Assembly: GCA_963697995.1 (NCBI GenBank)
Contig: OY969110.1
Span: 1,550,001 to 1,614,000, forward strand
Direction: 5' to 3'
Origin: MFD00082-c5 sp963697995
GTDB lineage: Bacteria > Chlamydiota > Chlamydiia > Chlamydiales > JAJFMB01
DNA: 64,000 nt
Shown here: one piece after another, positions 43,559 through 53,754 of the stretch
Position numbering within the stretch: the first letter of the stretch is position 1
How the letters are laid out: each line of letters starts with the position of its first letter
The notes under the pieces: generated by a model
Told to the model about the DNA's origin: nothing
The model's database searches: none
What the model saw: only the letters and a program-made list of their open reading frames with translations
Made by a program: the position numbers and the translations under genes

Positions 43559-44828
43559 AAAAGCTGAACGAGCCCTTTTAGTAGGTGTCTATCAAGGGGG
43601 GGAAGAGGGAAAAAAATTGGCTATCGAGCACTTGGTAGAGCTTAAGTTACTTGCTCTAACCTGGGGTGTCGAAACAAAAGAGGTAGTTCCTTGTGCTGTT
43701 CGAAAGTTTGAAGCGGCCACTTTTGTGACGACTGGTAAGCTTGAAGAGCTTGTTCGTCTCTCACGTGAAATAAATGCCGATCTTGTCATTTTTGACGATG
43801 AGATCTCTCCTGCTCAACAAAGAAATTTAGAAAAAGAGTTTGGTATTCCTGTCATCGATCGGACGGAAGTGATACTTGGTGTTTTTGCCGATCGGGCCGA
43901 AACTAAAGAAGCTAAACTTCAGGTAGAGCTTGCAAAAATCAAGTATGAGGCTCCCAGATTAAAGAGGCTTTGGACTCATCTCTCGAGGCAGGCGGGAACT
44001 GTAGGAGGGGGAGGGGCGTATCTAAAAGGGGTTGGGGAAAAGCAGATCGAGATCGATAGACGGATCTTGAAGGATAAAGTCTCAAAGCTTGAAGAGGAGC
44101 TGGAAAGCGTAAAACTTGCACGAGAGACCCAAAGAAAATCTCGCGAGAGGCAAGGAATACCCACTTTTGCGATCATTGGGTATACTAATGCTGGAAAATC
44201 TTCCCTTCTCAACAGTTTAACCGATGCTGGCACGTTTGTCGAAGACAAATTGTTTGCAACCCTTGATACGACGACGAGAAAGTTTTTTCTAAAAGGTACT
44301 CAGCCCATTTTGTTGATCGATACTGTGGGATTTATCAGAAAGCTTCCTCACCATTTGGTCGCAGCTTTTAAAAGCACCCTTGAGGAAGCCCTCTACGCTG
44401 ATATTTTGCTTCATGTGGTTGATGCAAGTCATAAAATGGCTATCGAACAGGCAGAAACCACTCTTGCTGTTTTAAAAGAGCTTGGGGCTAAAGATAAACC
44501 GATGATCACTTTATTAAATAAAGTCGATCTTATCGAAGATCTTAAGTTTTTAAACCCTTTGAGGCTCCGTTTACCTCGCACGATTCCCATTTCCGTCCTT
44601 AAGAGAGAGGGATTTGAGGATTTAGAAGAGGTGTGTTGCGATGAATTAAAAAAAATGAGGCGCCGCGTCACTCTTAAGGTGCCTCAAAGCGATTACGCCC
44701 TTGTCAGTCTTTTTACAAGAGAGGGCACGGTGATTGAACAAGAGTATGAAGATAACGATGTCATTTTGGTGGTCGATCTACCAAAAGCCCTTGCAGATAA
44801 ATATAATTATTTAGTTTGCGAAAAATAA
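43551..44828 (+). CDS. hflX: GTPase HflX
   Basis: Ribosome-splitting GTPase. 425 residues. The N-terminal domain has FDDEISPAQQRNLEKEFG and DRTEVILGVFADRA, the linker LSRQAGTVGGGGAYLKGVGEKQIEIDRR is the HflX hallmark, and the G domain shows G1 GYTNAGKSS at 210-218, G2 TLDTTTR, G3 DTVGFI and G4 NKVD. Start ATG 43551. The HflX/MBL pair is coupled. Confidence 0.94.
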   Translation: MDKKAERALLVGVYQGGEEGKKLAIEHLVELKLLALTWGVETKEVVPCAVRKFEAATFVTTGKLEELVRLSREINADLVIFDDEISPAQQRNLEKEFGIPVIDRTEVILGVFADRAETKEAKLQVELAKIKYEAPRLKRLWTHLSRQAGTVGGGGAYLKGVGEKQIEIDRRILKDKVSKLEEELESVKLARETQRKSRERQGIPTFAIIGYTNAGKSSLLNSLTDAGTFVEDKLFATLDTTTRKFFLKGTQPILLIDTVGFIRKLPHHLVAAFKSTLEEALYADILLHVVDASHKMAIEQAETTLAVLKELGAKDKPMITLLNKVDLIEDLKFLNPLRLRLPRTIPISVLKREGFEDLEEVCCDELKKMRRRVTLKVPQSDYALVSLFTREGTVIEQEYEDNDVILVVDLPKALADKYNYLVCEK

Positions 44829-44876
44829 TAAAAATTGTACAATTATCCCCTCAGGACCCAATTCAGGAGGGAAATC

Positions 44877-47800
44877 ATGGAAGTAAATGGAAGTGTGCAA
44901 AGAGCGGACTTTTACCTCTCAGATTTGTTTGCAGATGTCTCAAATCCCGTCAACGATGTCGCTCAAGCGTGTTTTTCTGTAAAAAATAGCTGTGTTTCTG
45001 GAGCTTCCTTCCTAGCCCAATTTGGGGTTTATAATGGGTACAAAGCGGTAAACGCTGCTCTATTGACTCTTGGGGTAAAAAAAGTCTCTGTTTTTCTGGA
45101 AGAGGAGAAAATAGAAAAATCCTCTCTTTTTGATCAAACTTTTCAGTCTCTTTCTCAATACCTAATAAGATTGTCTTGCGAAAAACTTGAAAAGATACAA
45201 GGTACCCCTTGCGATGCTCTTCTTCACTTAATCGCGAAAGATAGCAAATTGGCTGAGATTTTGCCCATTGTTGTCCACAAGGCAGCAGCGAATTTAGTTA
45301 ACTATACGATTGAAACGAAAAAACTGAATAAAGTGGAGCTTGCAGATGTGATTTTATGCTTCCTGGAGGAGTTTCAGGATGATTTTAAAAAAGTCCACGC
45401 TTCTTCGGGTGGTAAAAAAGAGTTAGAGGAGCTTTCGGAGAAATTATTTTTAAGATTGTTTCCTAAAGGAGCAAGTGAGATTCCGTTAGTCGATGTGTTT
45501 GGTTTTGGAACAGATTTGCTTAAGTCAACTCTTATCCCTCTTTGGGTGAATTCTCTTTACCACCTTGTCATTGACTTAAATGGAAATGAGCGCTCAAGAG
45601 AGCTTAAAGCTCTCCCTGATGGGGAGACTCTTTATCTTATAGCCAAAAGAGCGGGCGAGCTTTTTGGTAAGGAACTAGCGCCCTCTTTTCTTTCAAATTT
45701 GCGGTCTCAAATTGGTGAGCTTCTCGTCGATTTTTTTGAACCGGGAAAAAAAGATGACGATTTAAGTTACTATTTGGCCTCTCAGGTAAATATAATTGCA
45801 ACGACAAATACCGATCTGACAAGCAATCTCTTTTCGTTTACCTCTGATATGCTTAAGCGTCTGTTAATTGACGCAATGTTCTCTCTTGCAAACGGCAGTC
45901 AAAATCCTGCACCCAGACAATTTATTAATAAGATAAAAGAGGCTTTAAAAACTCCCGATGGTCAGGGTGTTGTTGCGGCTTTATTAAAGGACATTCCTTG
46001 TGGTGAGGGGCATCTTTTAACACTCGCGCCCGCTTTAAAACAGAGGATCATCCCTGAATTTATCGAATCGTATAAAGGGGATGTCACAACTCCTCTTTCA
46101 AAAGTAGGAGCTTTAAAGTATATGCCAATAGCGAAGGCTTTGGCAGGTTATTTAAAAACACTCTTGAAAAGTCCCGATAAGAGTTTAGCGACGACTCTTG
46201 TCCATCTTTTCTCTCAAGAGTTTAAAGCAAATCATGTCGAAGCTCTTCTTAATGGAATTGACCTCGATGATCCCTTTGTCGAGGAGTACTTTCAAAAGGC
46301 GATAGCCTCTTTAATCGATCAAGTGATCGAAGGGTTGAAGCCGAAATCTCTAACTTTGATGTTGGAGGAGATTGTCGATGCCTATTTATCGGATGGGAAA
46401 GGAGGGGTCATTTCAAAAATTAAAGAGGTATTTGAGAAAGCGAGCCTGCAACCTTCTCATCTTCCTCTCCCAAGTCCACAGCTTCAAAAATTGGCCTTTG
46501 AGGCGATGAGAGATCAGGTGATTCCCGATTTTCTAGAAAGAGAGCTTCAAACAAGAGCTCCTCTTTTAAAACAGATCTGTTTAAGGTTCAATTGGAAAGA
46601 AGCCACTTCTTTTAAAGCCCTGGTAGGTAACGAAGGGCGTTTTTTATTTAACGAATTTGATGAACTGATACGGGAGTATAAAACTCCAAAACAGCTCTCT
46701 GTTTGGCTAGGTCTTTCTGAAGAGGTTTTAACTGAGGTTTTATGCGATCCCTTTTACGAGAAACTTCTTAATAAAACGATTGAAGAGTTTTTTTATTATA
46801 GTCTCTCTCATATGTTAGAGAAAGAACAACAATCGCCTCTTTTGTTGTCACTTTTTAAAAAAATCACTGATTTTTTTAATCATTCAAGTGACAAAGAGGC
46901 TATTTATAATGAAATTGTTGGCTGGATGGGTTTGGAAGAGCTTTTAAAGACAAATGAACTTTCTGCTTTTGCAGCGTTATGTCACTCCTTTTATGAGAGA
47001 GCTTATATTGCTTTTTCGGGAAACCCTAAAGAGTATCATTTAGCCAGGGAAGCTTTTGTTTTACTTCTGGAGGATAAAAATGCGGTTATTCCTCTTCCTG
47101 CGAATGCAACGGTTGAGGCGATTGACAAAGCTAGGGAGGAGTATCTTAATAAAAGACGGCAACTTACAGATAGAATAGAGAAGCCTCTTGGAGTTTTTGC
47201 TACAAAAATCGTTAATGGCGCTCTAAACGATTGGTTAAAGGGGTACCAGGGACAGCAGGAAGCCAAGAATTTCTTAAAAGAATTATCTCCCGCATCGCAA
47301 GAGGTTTATCAAAAGAACTTTTTCTCTTGGATCGCAGATGAGATTAAGAAAACGCTCTTCGTAGGGTGTTTAGGTCTTGCTGAAACTGTTAAAAATACGC
47401 GCACTTTCAAGTTAGAAACTCTGCCTTCTCAAATGATTGATTGGGTTCTTCTTTGTTGGGATAAACATCAAAAAAACATTTCGTTCGAGATGATTTATAA
47501 GATGAAAGACATTCAGGACCCAGGATTGCTCGAGAAGGAAAGGTTAAAGGTGAATAAACAACTTTCCCCTTTCTGCAAAGAGCTACTTGATGCCGCTTTT
47601 AAAAATCACATGAAAGCTTTGCCTTTTCCTGAAGAGTTTACCCAATCGATTTTTAAACAGTTAGAGACTGAAATTTTACCCTCTTTAATCACAGAACATA
47701 TTCAATCGCTTCATGGGAACTTGGAAGACAAAAAAGAGCACCAAGCCCATTTAAGGAATTTATTTAGTACAAACTATATGAACGAGTTGGCGAGGGTGCT

Positions 47801-49694
47801 TGGAATTTATGGAAGGCAGGCACTTCAAAACTACTTGAAATCGCAAGTTAAACTGATTTTGAAAGAGATTCCCGAAGAATTTTCAATAAAAATAGATGAT
47901 TCTCTTCCCGGTTTTAATTTAGCTTGGCAGTTTATAGAAGATAGAATGGAGACGTCTCTTTTGCAGGCTCTTCTTGGGTTTTCAAAAGCGATTGAAAATA
48001 AAGAGGGGAGTGGCAAAGAGAAGGGGCAATTTTTAAAGGAGTTGCTAAAAGAGTTTTTAACGATTTCTTATGGCCATTTTAAGGCGTTTAATGATGTTAC
48101 CGTCAGTCAGAAGAAGAAAAGCGCCTCTCAAATTCCTCAAAAGCTTTTTTTAGAGAGCCTTAAAAAGAAAGGAATAACTCATCTGGCAAAAGACAGAGCT
48201 GATGCTCTCGAAACTCTTTTAAGGCAAAACTTAAGTAATCCCAAAATCGAATATTTTCAGCTTCCACATCACATCTACTTAGAAAAGCACACCTCATTTT
48301 GCTCCCATTTTGAGGATACCCCTCCAAGCGGTGATGGTAAATTTAAACAGTGGAAGCTTAAAAATAAAAGCTCAAGTGAAGCTGTTTGTCGCGAGGCTGC
48401 AAGTCTTGCTTTGACTGAGGAATTTTTTGTTCCTTTAACAGAGAAACTTTTGAAGATGTCTGGTTGTGACGATTTAACCATTTTTCCTGGGCAAAAGGAA
48501 GTTGGAGAAACCACGTATCAGTTTTTAAAAGATTCTGTCCTTCCCGGACTTTTAAAATCCATTTTTGATGCTTTGATGGATCCGGCGACTCTTCTTAAAT
48601 TGATGGAAAACTCTTTGACCCTGATTAAAAATGTAGGTTGTGAAGCTGAGCAAGAGCAGATTAAGGAGAATTTTAAGGCGTTTAAGACCGTGATCGATTT
48701 GATGAGCGAAGCTGTTGAAAAAGAGAACGATTCTAAGTTTATTGAAAGACAACTTGCGGCATTAGAGATCTGTCAGACAAAATTTAGAGCTGTCAACCAT
48801 GCCCTTCCTGGAAATATCGTATTTATTCATCTCGAGACGGTTGCTGATCGAGCAAAACTCTTTTTAGAGGCCTTAAAAGAGCCCCAAAAAATCGATGAAA
48901 TCAATAGTGCTAAAACGGCGCTAACTATAGCTTTATCAGACGCTAAAGAGAAGTTATATGCCACACCAGGAACCGATGATGAGGCCTCGGTCAAGGAATT
49001 TAACGAGACTTGTGGTCAATTAGTTTTGGAGATTATCTCGTTTATTCCGCATGTATTGACGAAGCCCCTTCTTAATACAGAGGATATCCAGCAGTTTAGT
49101 AAGGAAGCGATTGGAAAGGCAATTTTGAAGACTTTAAACGAGCAATCGTGGACTGTTTTGAAGGGAATGGATAAACTTGCAACGAATGTTTTAACCTCGA
49201 TTCACGAGGGTAAATTTGAAGGGGAGCCTCATACGGCTGAATTTAAACCTTCCAATAATAAATATGATTTTTATTCAGGATCCCCAACGGATGCAGAGAA
49301 GGCTAAATCGACTGCTGCTCGTCAGAAGAAAGTCGTGAATGATTTAGCAAAGACAGTTTACGATCAGGTGATCCATACGATATCTCGTTCGTTCAAATTT
49401 CATTGGGGGCGGTTCCAAAAAATGATCGATTCCTTTATTGAAAGGAAATTTGGCGATCATGCTCTTAAAATCAAGGAGTATCTGGACAAGCAATTCCAGC
49501 TTGTGGTGGTTAAAGGTTTTGGAGCGTTCCTATTTTTCTTCTTCTATCACCTCTTTTTGCCCATTTTTTGGTTGATTGACCTATACAATAAGGCGCAAGG
49601 GCGCGATTTCATCAAGAATGGGGGACATGAAGGACACAAACACCTTGTTTTGAACCTCATAGATCAGTTTTTTAGAAGGGTGGCTACAATTTAG
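44877..49694 (+). CDS. Giant helical protein, 1605 aa, with C-terminal membrane segment
   Basis: Start at ATG 44877, which follows a strong CAGGAGGG; the frame is open 14 codons further upstream into the hflX tail. No domain recognised. Predicted almost entirely helical, with recurrent short motifs such as LxxLLKD and FxxALxxLI. No signal peptide. The last 70 residues hold a hydrophobic segment (VVKGFGAFLFFFFYHLFLPIFWLIDLYNKAQG) followed by a His-rich tail, an arrangement fitting a C-terminal membrane anchor. It lies just after hflX and before a coiled-coil protein. Host-facing effector or structural protein are both open. Confidence 0.75.
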   Translation: MEVNGSVQRADFYLSDLFADVSNPVNDVAQACFSVKNSCVSGASFLAQFGVYNGYKAVNAALLTLGVKKVSVFLEEEKIEKSSLFDQTFQSLSQYLIRLSCEKLEKIQGTPCDALLHLIAKDSKLAEILPIVVHKAAANLVNYTIETKKLNKVELADVILCFLEEFQDDFKKVHASSGGKKELEELSEKLFLRLFPKGASEIPLVDVFGFGTDLLKSTLIPLWVNSLYHLVIDLNGNERSRELKALPDGETLYLIAKRAGELFGKELAPSFLSNLRSQIGELLVDFFEPGKKDDDLSYYLASQVNIIATTNTDLTSNLFSFTSDMLKRLLIDAMFSLANGSQNPAPRQFINKIKEALKTPDGQGVVAALLKDIPCGEGHLLTLAPALKQRIIPEFIESYKGDVTTPLSKVGALKYMPIAKALAGYLKTLLKSPDKSLATTLVHLFSQEFKANHVEALLNGIDLDDPFVEEYFQKAIASLIDQVIEGLKPKSLTLMLEEIVDAYLSDGKGGVISKIKEVFEKASLQPSHLPLPSPQLQKLAFEAMRDQVIPDFLERELQTRAPLLKQICLRFNWKEATSFKALVGNEGRFLFNEFDELIREYKTPKQLSVWLGLSEEVLTEVLCDPFYEKLLNKTIEEFFYYSLSHMLEKEQQSPLLLSLFKKITDFFNHSSDKEAIYNEIVGWMGLEELLKTNELSAFAALCHSFYERAYIAFSGNPKEYHLAREAFVLLLEDKNAVIPLPANATVEAIDKAREEYLNKRRQLTDRIEKPLGVFATKIVNGALNDWLKGYQGQQEAKNFLKELSPASQEVYQKNFFSWIADEIKKTLFVGCLGLAETVKNTRTFKLETLPSQMIDWVLLCWDKHQKNISFEMIYKMKDIQDPGLLEKERLKVNKQLSPFCKELLDAAFKNHMKALPFPEEFTQSIFKQLETEILPSLITEHIQSLHGNLEDKKEHQAHLRNLFSTNYMNELARVLGIYGRQALQNYLKSQVKLILKEIPEEFSIKIDDSLPGFNLAWQFIEDRMETSLLQALLGFSKAIENKEGSGKEKGQFLKELLKEFLTISYGHFKAFNDVTVSQKKKSASQIPQKLFLESLKKKGITHLAKDRADALETLLRQNLSNPKIEYFQLPHHIYLEKHTSFCSHFEDTPPSGDGKFKQWKLKNKSSSEAVCREAASLALTEEFFVPLTEKLLKMSGCDDLTIFPGQKEVGETTYQFLKDSVLPGLLKSIFDALMDPATLLKLMENSLTLIKNVGCEAEQEQIKENFKAFKTVIDLMSEAVEKENDSKFIERQLAALEICQTKFRAVNHALPGNIVFIHLETVADRAKLFLEALKEPQKIDEINSAKTALTIALSDAKEKLYATPGTDDEASVKEFNETCGQLVLEIISFIPHVLTKPLLNTEDIQQFSKEAIGKAILKTLNEQSWTVLKGMDKLATNVLTSIHEGKFEGEPHTAEFKPSNNKYDFYSGSPTDAEKAKSTAARQKKVVNDLAKTVYDQVIHTISRSFKFHWGRFQKMIDSFIERKFGDHALKIKEYLDKQFQLVVVKGFGAFLFFFFYHLFLPIFWLIDLYNKAQGRDFIKNGGHEGHKHLVLNLIDQFFRRVATI

Positions 49695-49820
49695 CCCCCT
49701 TTTTTAATTTTTTATTAACGATTAGTTAATTTATCAATAATTAGATTGCTTTTATTGATTTTTATATCATTAGACAGTTAGAATGGTGGTATGTCAATAA
49801 AATAATTATAGGTGATTGTA

Positions 49821-50900
49821 ATGGTTAGTAATTACAAAGAGTGTTCTATACCAAATCATTTTTTTCCTTTCATTAAAGAAACCGTTTATTATAAAAAAAA
49901 CGATGAGGGAATTGATATTTATAATAAGATAGGATTTTTAAAAAAGATCTTTATCGACTTGGGAAGTAAATTACATTTATGTAGAAAAACTTACGTAGAA
50001 GTGGAAGATTATGGTAAAAAATTTTATTTTGTCCGAGTTTCTGATGAGAGAGTAATTACTTCCGTGATTAATGTATTAAATCCTGGTGGCAGCTCAAGAC
50101 AAACAAAGCCAACAGAGAAAGAGAGTGGAGCCTCAACAACAAAACCGCAGATTTTGAGTTCTTCAACACAAGCCCTAGCCGCTGAAGAAAAGGAAATGAC
50201 AATCTTTGCCTCTCCTACTGAATTAGAGGCTCTCAAAAAAGAGGTCGATGGTTTACACGCTTCCAAGTGGTTAAAAATCGCTAGTAAATTTCAGGGAGCT
50301 GAAGCTATTACTCAATTTGCTGATCAAGAAAAGGTAAAAGATTTGATTGGAATATTTGCCCAAATTTTACGAGGAACACTATTATCTAAAGAAAAGGCTG
50401 ATGAGTATTCTACACAAATCAAAAAATTTAAAAATGAACTAAAAAAACTTATTGAAGAGTTGAATTTGAAGGAGGAGGTTAACGATACGATAGATGAAGA
50501 AATTGAAGCCTTAGACAAGCAAAAAGAAGGCCTTGAAGAGACATTAGAAAGGTATAACAATATGCTTAGTAACGATGTTGTCAAAGACCTTCAAAAATTA
50601 AGTGAATCAAAAAATAAATTCCAGCGTAGATTATTGATGAAAAAGGTTCCAAAGGATATTCCTGAATTTCTTTTAAAACCTGTTGAGGAATTGTCTGATA
50701 CTCAAAAAATCGAACTACAGGCTTTTATGGGAGTGAAAGCGTCAACTGAAAAGACTCTTGCTGAAATCGAACCAAAAAAAGAAGCAATTCAAAGGAGATT
50801 TGAGGAAAGAAAACAAAAAAGAGTGGAAGAAATTGCCCAAGCTAAGGCAGCTATTTATAAAGCGTTAGAAGAAAATGGTTTAAAGTTTGAAACTCAATAA
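49821..50900 (+). CDS. Coiled-coil protein, 359 aa
   Basis: ATG at 49821 (aggtg upstream); a GTG three codons earlier is the alternative. The N-terminal 90 residues contain Lys/Tyr-rich strands; a Thr/Ser/Pro-rich linker lies near residues 93-125; the C-terminal half is a long coiled coil (KEKADEYSTQIKKFKNELKKLI, EALDKQKEGLEETLERY). No recognised domain. Candidate secreted protein by composition only. Confidence 0.65.
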   Translation: MVSNYKECSIPNHFFPFIKETVYYKKNDEGIDIYNKIGFLKKIFIDLGSKLHLCRKTYVEVEDYGKKFYFVRVSDERVITSVINVLNPGGSSRQTKPTEKESGASTTKPQILSSSTQALAAEEKEMTIFASPTELEALKKEVDGLHASKWLKIASKFQGAEAITQFADQEKVKDLIGIFAQILRGTLLSKEKADEYSTQIKKFKNELKKLIEELNLKEEVNDTIDEEIEALDKQKEGLEETLERYNNMLSNDVVKDLQKLSESKNKFQRRLLMKKVPKDIPEFLLKPVEELSDTQKIELQAFMGVKASTEKTLAEIEPKKEAIQRRFEERKQKRVEEIAQAKAAIYKALEENGLKFETQ

Positions 50901-50965
50901 TGTTTTTCATTGGAAATTTTAATCGGAATCGTCTAAAATCTTGTTCTTTTGTCAAGGAGTTTGTC

Positions 50966-51076
50966 ATGAGCAAAGAAGAAGTTAAGCATCGCAAAGAAGA
51001 TAAGAAAAAGCCAGCTTTATCACCAAAAGAGCGAAAAGCTAAAAAACAAGAGAAAAAAGCCTCCAAAGCGAGTTGA
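50966..51076 (+). CDS. Small highly basic protein, 36 aa
   Basis: ATG 50966 with CAAGGAG seven bases upstream; the frame ends TGA at 51074-51076. The sequence MSKEEVKHRKEDKKKPALSP continues Lys/Glu/Arg-rich to the end, with no hydrophobic residues beyond a few. It sits 3 bp before the TTG start of mtaB, so it may also serve as a translational lead-in. Nucleic-acid binding is possible but unproven. Confidence 0.55.
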   Translation: MSKEEVKHRKEDKKKPALSPKERKAKKQEKKASKAS

Positions 51077-51079
51077 TTT

Positions 51080-52318
51080 TTGAAGAAGTACGAGGTCGTC
51101 ACCTTAGGGTGTCGCACAAATCAGTATGAATCGCAGGCTTTTGCCACTCAGTTAAATGAGCTCGGGTATAAAAAGGTTGAAGAGGGTGAAGTCGCAGACG
51201 TCTGCATCGTTAATACCTGCACTGTCACAGCTTCAGCCGATAGTCACAGCCGTCACGCCATCAGGCAGCTTGTTAGGAAGCATCCCCTCTCAACAGTCGT
51301 TGTCACCGGTTGCTTCGCAGAGCAAAATCCAGGTGAAGTTCTTTCGATCGATGGGGTTACCCATGTCGTCTCCAACAAAGATAAAGAGCGCCTTCTGTCT
51401 TATTTTATCGAAGAGGAAACTCTTCCTGAGTTTAAGATCGCCCAGTTTGAAGCGCATACGAGAGCTTTTGTCAAAGTGCAGGATGGGTGCAACTCGTTTT
51501 GCACCTATTGCATTATTCCCTATGTGAGGGGAAGATCCAGGTCAAGGCCAGTTGAAGATGTCTTACGAGAGGTTGAAGGACTTGTCGATAAAGGGTTTAA
51601 AGAGATTGTCGTAACGGGTATTAACGTTGGGGATTACGACGGTGGCGGCGATGGAAAAACCCTTGCCGATTTGATCCGTGCTATCGATTTGATTCCTGGA
51701 GTTGATCGTTTAAGGCTCTCCTCTATCGATCCCGATGAGGTGAATGAGGATCTTTTAGACGCCATCGTTAATGGGAAAAATACGTGTCACTCGATGCATA
51801 TTGTTCTTCAAGCGGGATCAAATACTGTTTTAAAACGGATGAATCGGAAGTATACTAGGCAGATTTTTATGGAGACGGTGGAGCGATTAAAAGATGCCTC
51901 CCCAAGATTTACCTTCACAACCGATATCATTGTCGGGTTTCCAGGGGAGACGGAGGAGGATTTCTTAGAGACTCTAAGTGTCGTAGAACAGGTCAAATTT
52001 GCTAAAGTTCATATGTTCCCCTATAGCGATCGCCCAAGAACACGCTCCTCTCTTTATCCCAATAAAGTTTCCCATGAAGTGATCAGTGAGAGAAAGGGGA
52101 GATTGTTAAGGATGGCTGAGCAGCAGGCTTTCCTTTTAAGGGAGTCGTTTGTGGGGACAAAAGCGAAAGTTTTAATCGAAGAGGGTGCCTTTGGCCACAC
52201 CGATAACTTTTTGGAAGTGAATGTGGTCGGAGAGGGGTTAAAGAAAAACCAAATAGTTTCGGTTAAGCTTATCGAAAATCACCCCACAGGTCTTATAGGA
52301 AGAATCGATGCAGATTAA
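51080..52318 (+). CDS. mtaB: tRNA t(6)A37 methylthiotransferase MtaB
   Basis: Radical-SAM enzyme that adds a methylthio group to t6A37. 412 residues from TTG 51080. The N-terminal UPF0004 domain has LGCRTNQYESQ (Cys ligand), VNTCTVTASADSHSRHAIRQ and TGCFAEQNP for its second cluster. The radical-SAM motif CNSFCTYCIIP follows. C-terminal TRAM-like region. The TxxxCRTNQYES signature and NTCTVTA separate it from MiaB, which is also encoded in this window at 55740-57065. It overlaps the next gene by 11 bp. Confidence 0.92.
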   Translation: MKKYEVVTLGCRTNQYESQAFATQLNELGYKKVEEGEVADVCIVNTCTVTASADSHSRHAIRQLVRKHPLSTVVVTGCFAEQNPGEVLSIDGVTHVVSNKDKERLLSYFIEEETLPEFKIAQFEAHTRAFVKVQDGCNSFCTYCIIPYVRGRSRSRPVEDVLREVEGLVDKGFKEIVVTGINVGDYDGGGDGKTLADLIRAIDLIPGVDRLRLSSIDPDEVNEDLLDAIVNGKNTCHSMHIVLQAGSNTVLKRMNRKYTRQIFMETVERLKDASPRFTFTTDIIVGFPGETEEDFLETLSVVEQVKFAKVHMFPYSDRPRTRSSLYPNKVSHEVISERKGRLLRMAEQQAFLLRESFVGTKAKVLIEEGAFGHTDNFLEVNVVGEGLKKNQIVSVKLIENHPTGLIGRIDAD

Positions 52319-53288
52319 AATAGCTGAACGTTTAAGACCTTTTACTTCGCTACCAGGTCAAATGGTCCCCATTCCGAAAACTCATTTTAGTGTTAAAGTT
52401 TATCCTGAGAAAGTGGAGCTCTACTCTTTATTGCAAACCAATCCCCAACTTGTAGAAACAATCACTTTTTCTCTTAAAGGGCCCGTCACCGCTTTTACTG
52501 TTATTCTCGATTTGGAAAAAGAAAAGATCGGAGTAACTGGCAAAGAGAGTCGAGGGTATTTTCACTACGAGATTTTAGCTCAAAATGCTCCCTTTATTGA
52601 ATTAAAAAAAGCGCCCCTGGGTTTTAAGTTTCTCTGCGATCCTTGTTGTTTGAAAGAAGAGGTTACACCTTTTCTTAAGACCCGTCTTTCTCTTGGGTGT
52701 TCAAAAAAAGGGGATATGTCCCTTATTTATCGACGAAAAATGATGGAAGAGGTGGTTCCTTACTGGTTATTTCTTGGTCAAATGATCCCTTCGTTGCCTT
52801 TTAAGAAAGAGGGGACCTGTTCTTTGATCGATAAGTTATCGTTTGAGGGAGGATTAAAGGCTCTTTTTTTAGCCGGCTTTGAAGGGGTATTTTGCCCAAG
52901 GAGTTTTGATTCCGATTACCAGGGGTTTGATTTGCCCCCCTTAACCTGCGAGCAGAGCCCATTGCCTATTCTTTCAGAGGGAGCTAAGAGGATTCTCTCC
53001 CTTTTTGTAAGGGAGGAGAAAGAACTTTTCCTTTTGCCCGATGTTCCGAAAGAGTTTCATTGTGGGCGCCTTCTTGATGCGCCATTTTCAATCGGGAGGA
53101 TTTCTCTTGAGTGGAGCAAAAAACAGCTTAAAAAAGTGCTGATCGTTCCAGATCGAGATGCAGAGATTAAGCTCCAATTTCCAAAAGAGTTAAAAAGTGT
53201 CCGTTTTCAAAAAAGTAGGGTATCGCTACCATTGGTATTACAATGCAAGGCTAACGAGACGATTCAGTTAGATAGGTTCGAGCGATAA
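52308..53288 (+). CDS. Hypothetical protein, 326 aa
   Basis: Not recognised. The start ATG 52308 overlaps mtaB, so it is probably co-translated. A soluble, mainly beta-rich protein, with several Cys (FLCDPCCLKEEV near residue 112) and a C-terminal region of short strands (RISLEWSKKQLKKVLIVPD). The latter pattern is seen in beta-sandwich tails of some glycosidases but not enough to claim relation. It is followed by MITE copy I. Confidence 0.65.
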   Translation: MQIKIAERLRPFTSLPGQMVPIPKTHFSVKVYPEKVELYSLLQTNPQLVETITFSLKGPVTAFTVILDLEKEKIGVTGKESRGYFHYEILAQNAPFIELKKAPLGFKFLCDPCCLKEEVTPFLKTRLSLGCSKKGDMSLIYRRKMMEEVVPYWLFLGQMIPSLPFKKEGTCSLIDKLSFEGGLKALFLAGFEGVFCPRSFDSDYQGFDLPPLTCEQSPLPILSEGAKRILSLFVREEKELFLLPDVPKEFHCGRLLDAPFSIGRISLEWSKKQLKKVLIVPDRDAEIKLQFPKELKSVRFQKSRVSLPLVLQCKANETIQLDRFER

Positions 53289-53754
53289 CAAAAGTTACAG
53301 TTTGCTTCCTTATGAGTAAGCAAACGGGTGTTTAATGTTTTTTTCAGGTTGATGAGATTGCTAAGTTTCACCTTACCCTTAAGGTAACTGTTTCGCATTT
53401 TAACTAGTCGGCCCTTAAAAAAGTCCTCTCCAATAAAAAGTGTCCCTTTTGACAAAAAATGTGTTTTACTCCTCACTAAACCTTGAGAAGGGGGAGAATG
53501 CGTGTTCCATTCGCAAAATTTTTAAGCTTTTCTCATTGTCATATAAATAAACCTTGCAAAATAGGCTAGGTCTCTCTTCCTCGTTAACTGCAAATTTTTC
53601 TCAAGGAACCCTTACTTTTTCAGGACCGACTAACTATATGGTTTCATCTGATTTTGACTGTTTAAGCGATAACAACAATGTCAAAAAAGTAGAGTTTTCC
53701 TCTCGTTTGTATTACAATAAATCTGATATTGGCACTAAGGGATAAGGGATTTTT
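53289..53754. other. Intergenic region holding MITE copy I
   Basis: 466 bp. Copy I occupies 53405-53632. The rest is AT-rich and leads to the ligA ribosome binding site; no gene is seen. Confidence 0.6.
53405..53632 (+). mobile_element. MITE-like element, copy I (internally deleted long form)
   Basis: 228 bp from TAGTCGGCCCTTAAAAAAG to CAGGACCGACTA. It has the outer blocks and the right-hand segment (ataggctaggtctctc...) but lacks about 50 bp that include the ttgttacaaaaggatcac block. Confidence 0.85.

Noticed and set aside
53554..53745. Open frame spanning the right end of MITE copy I
   Set aside because: Chance frame across the element and its flank.
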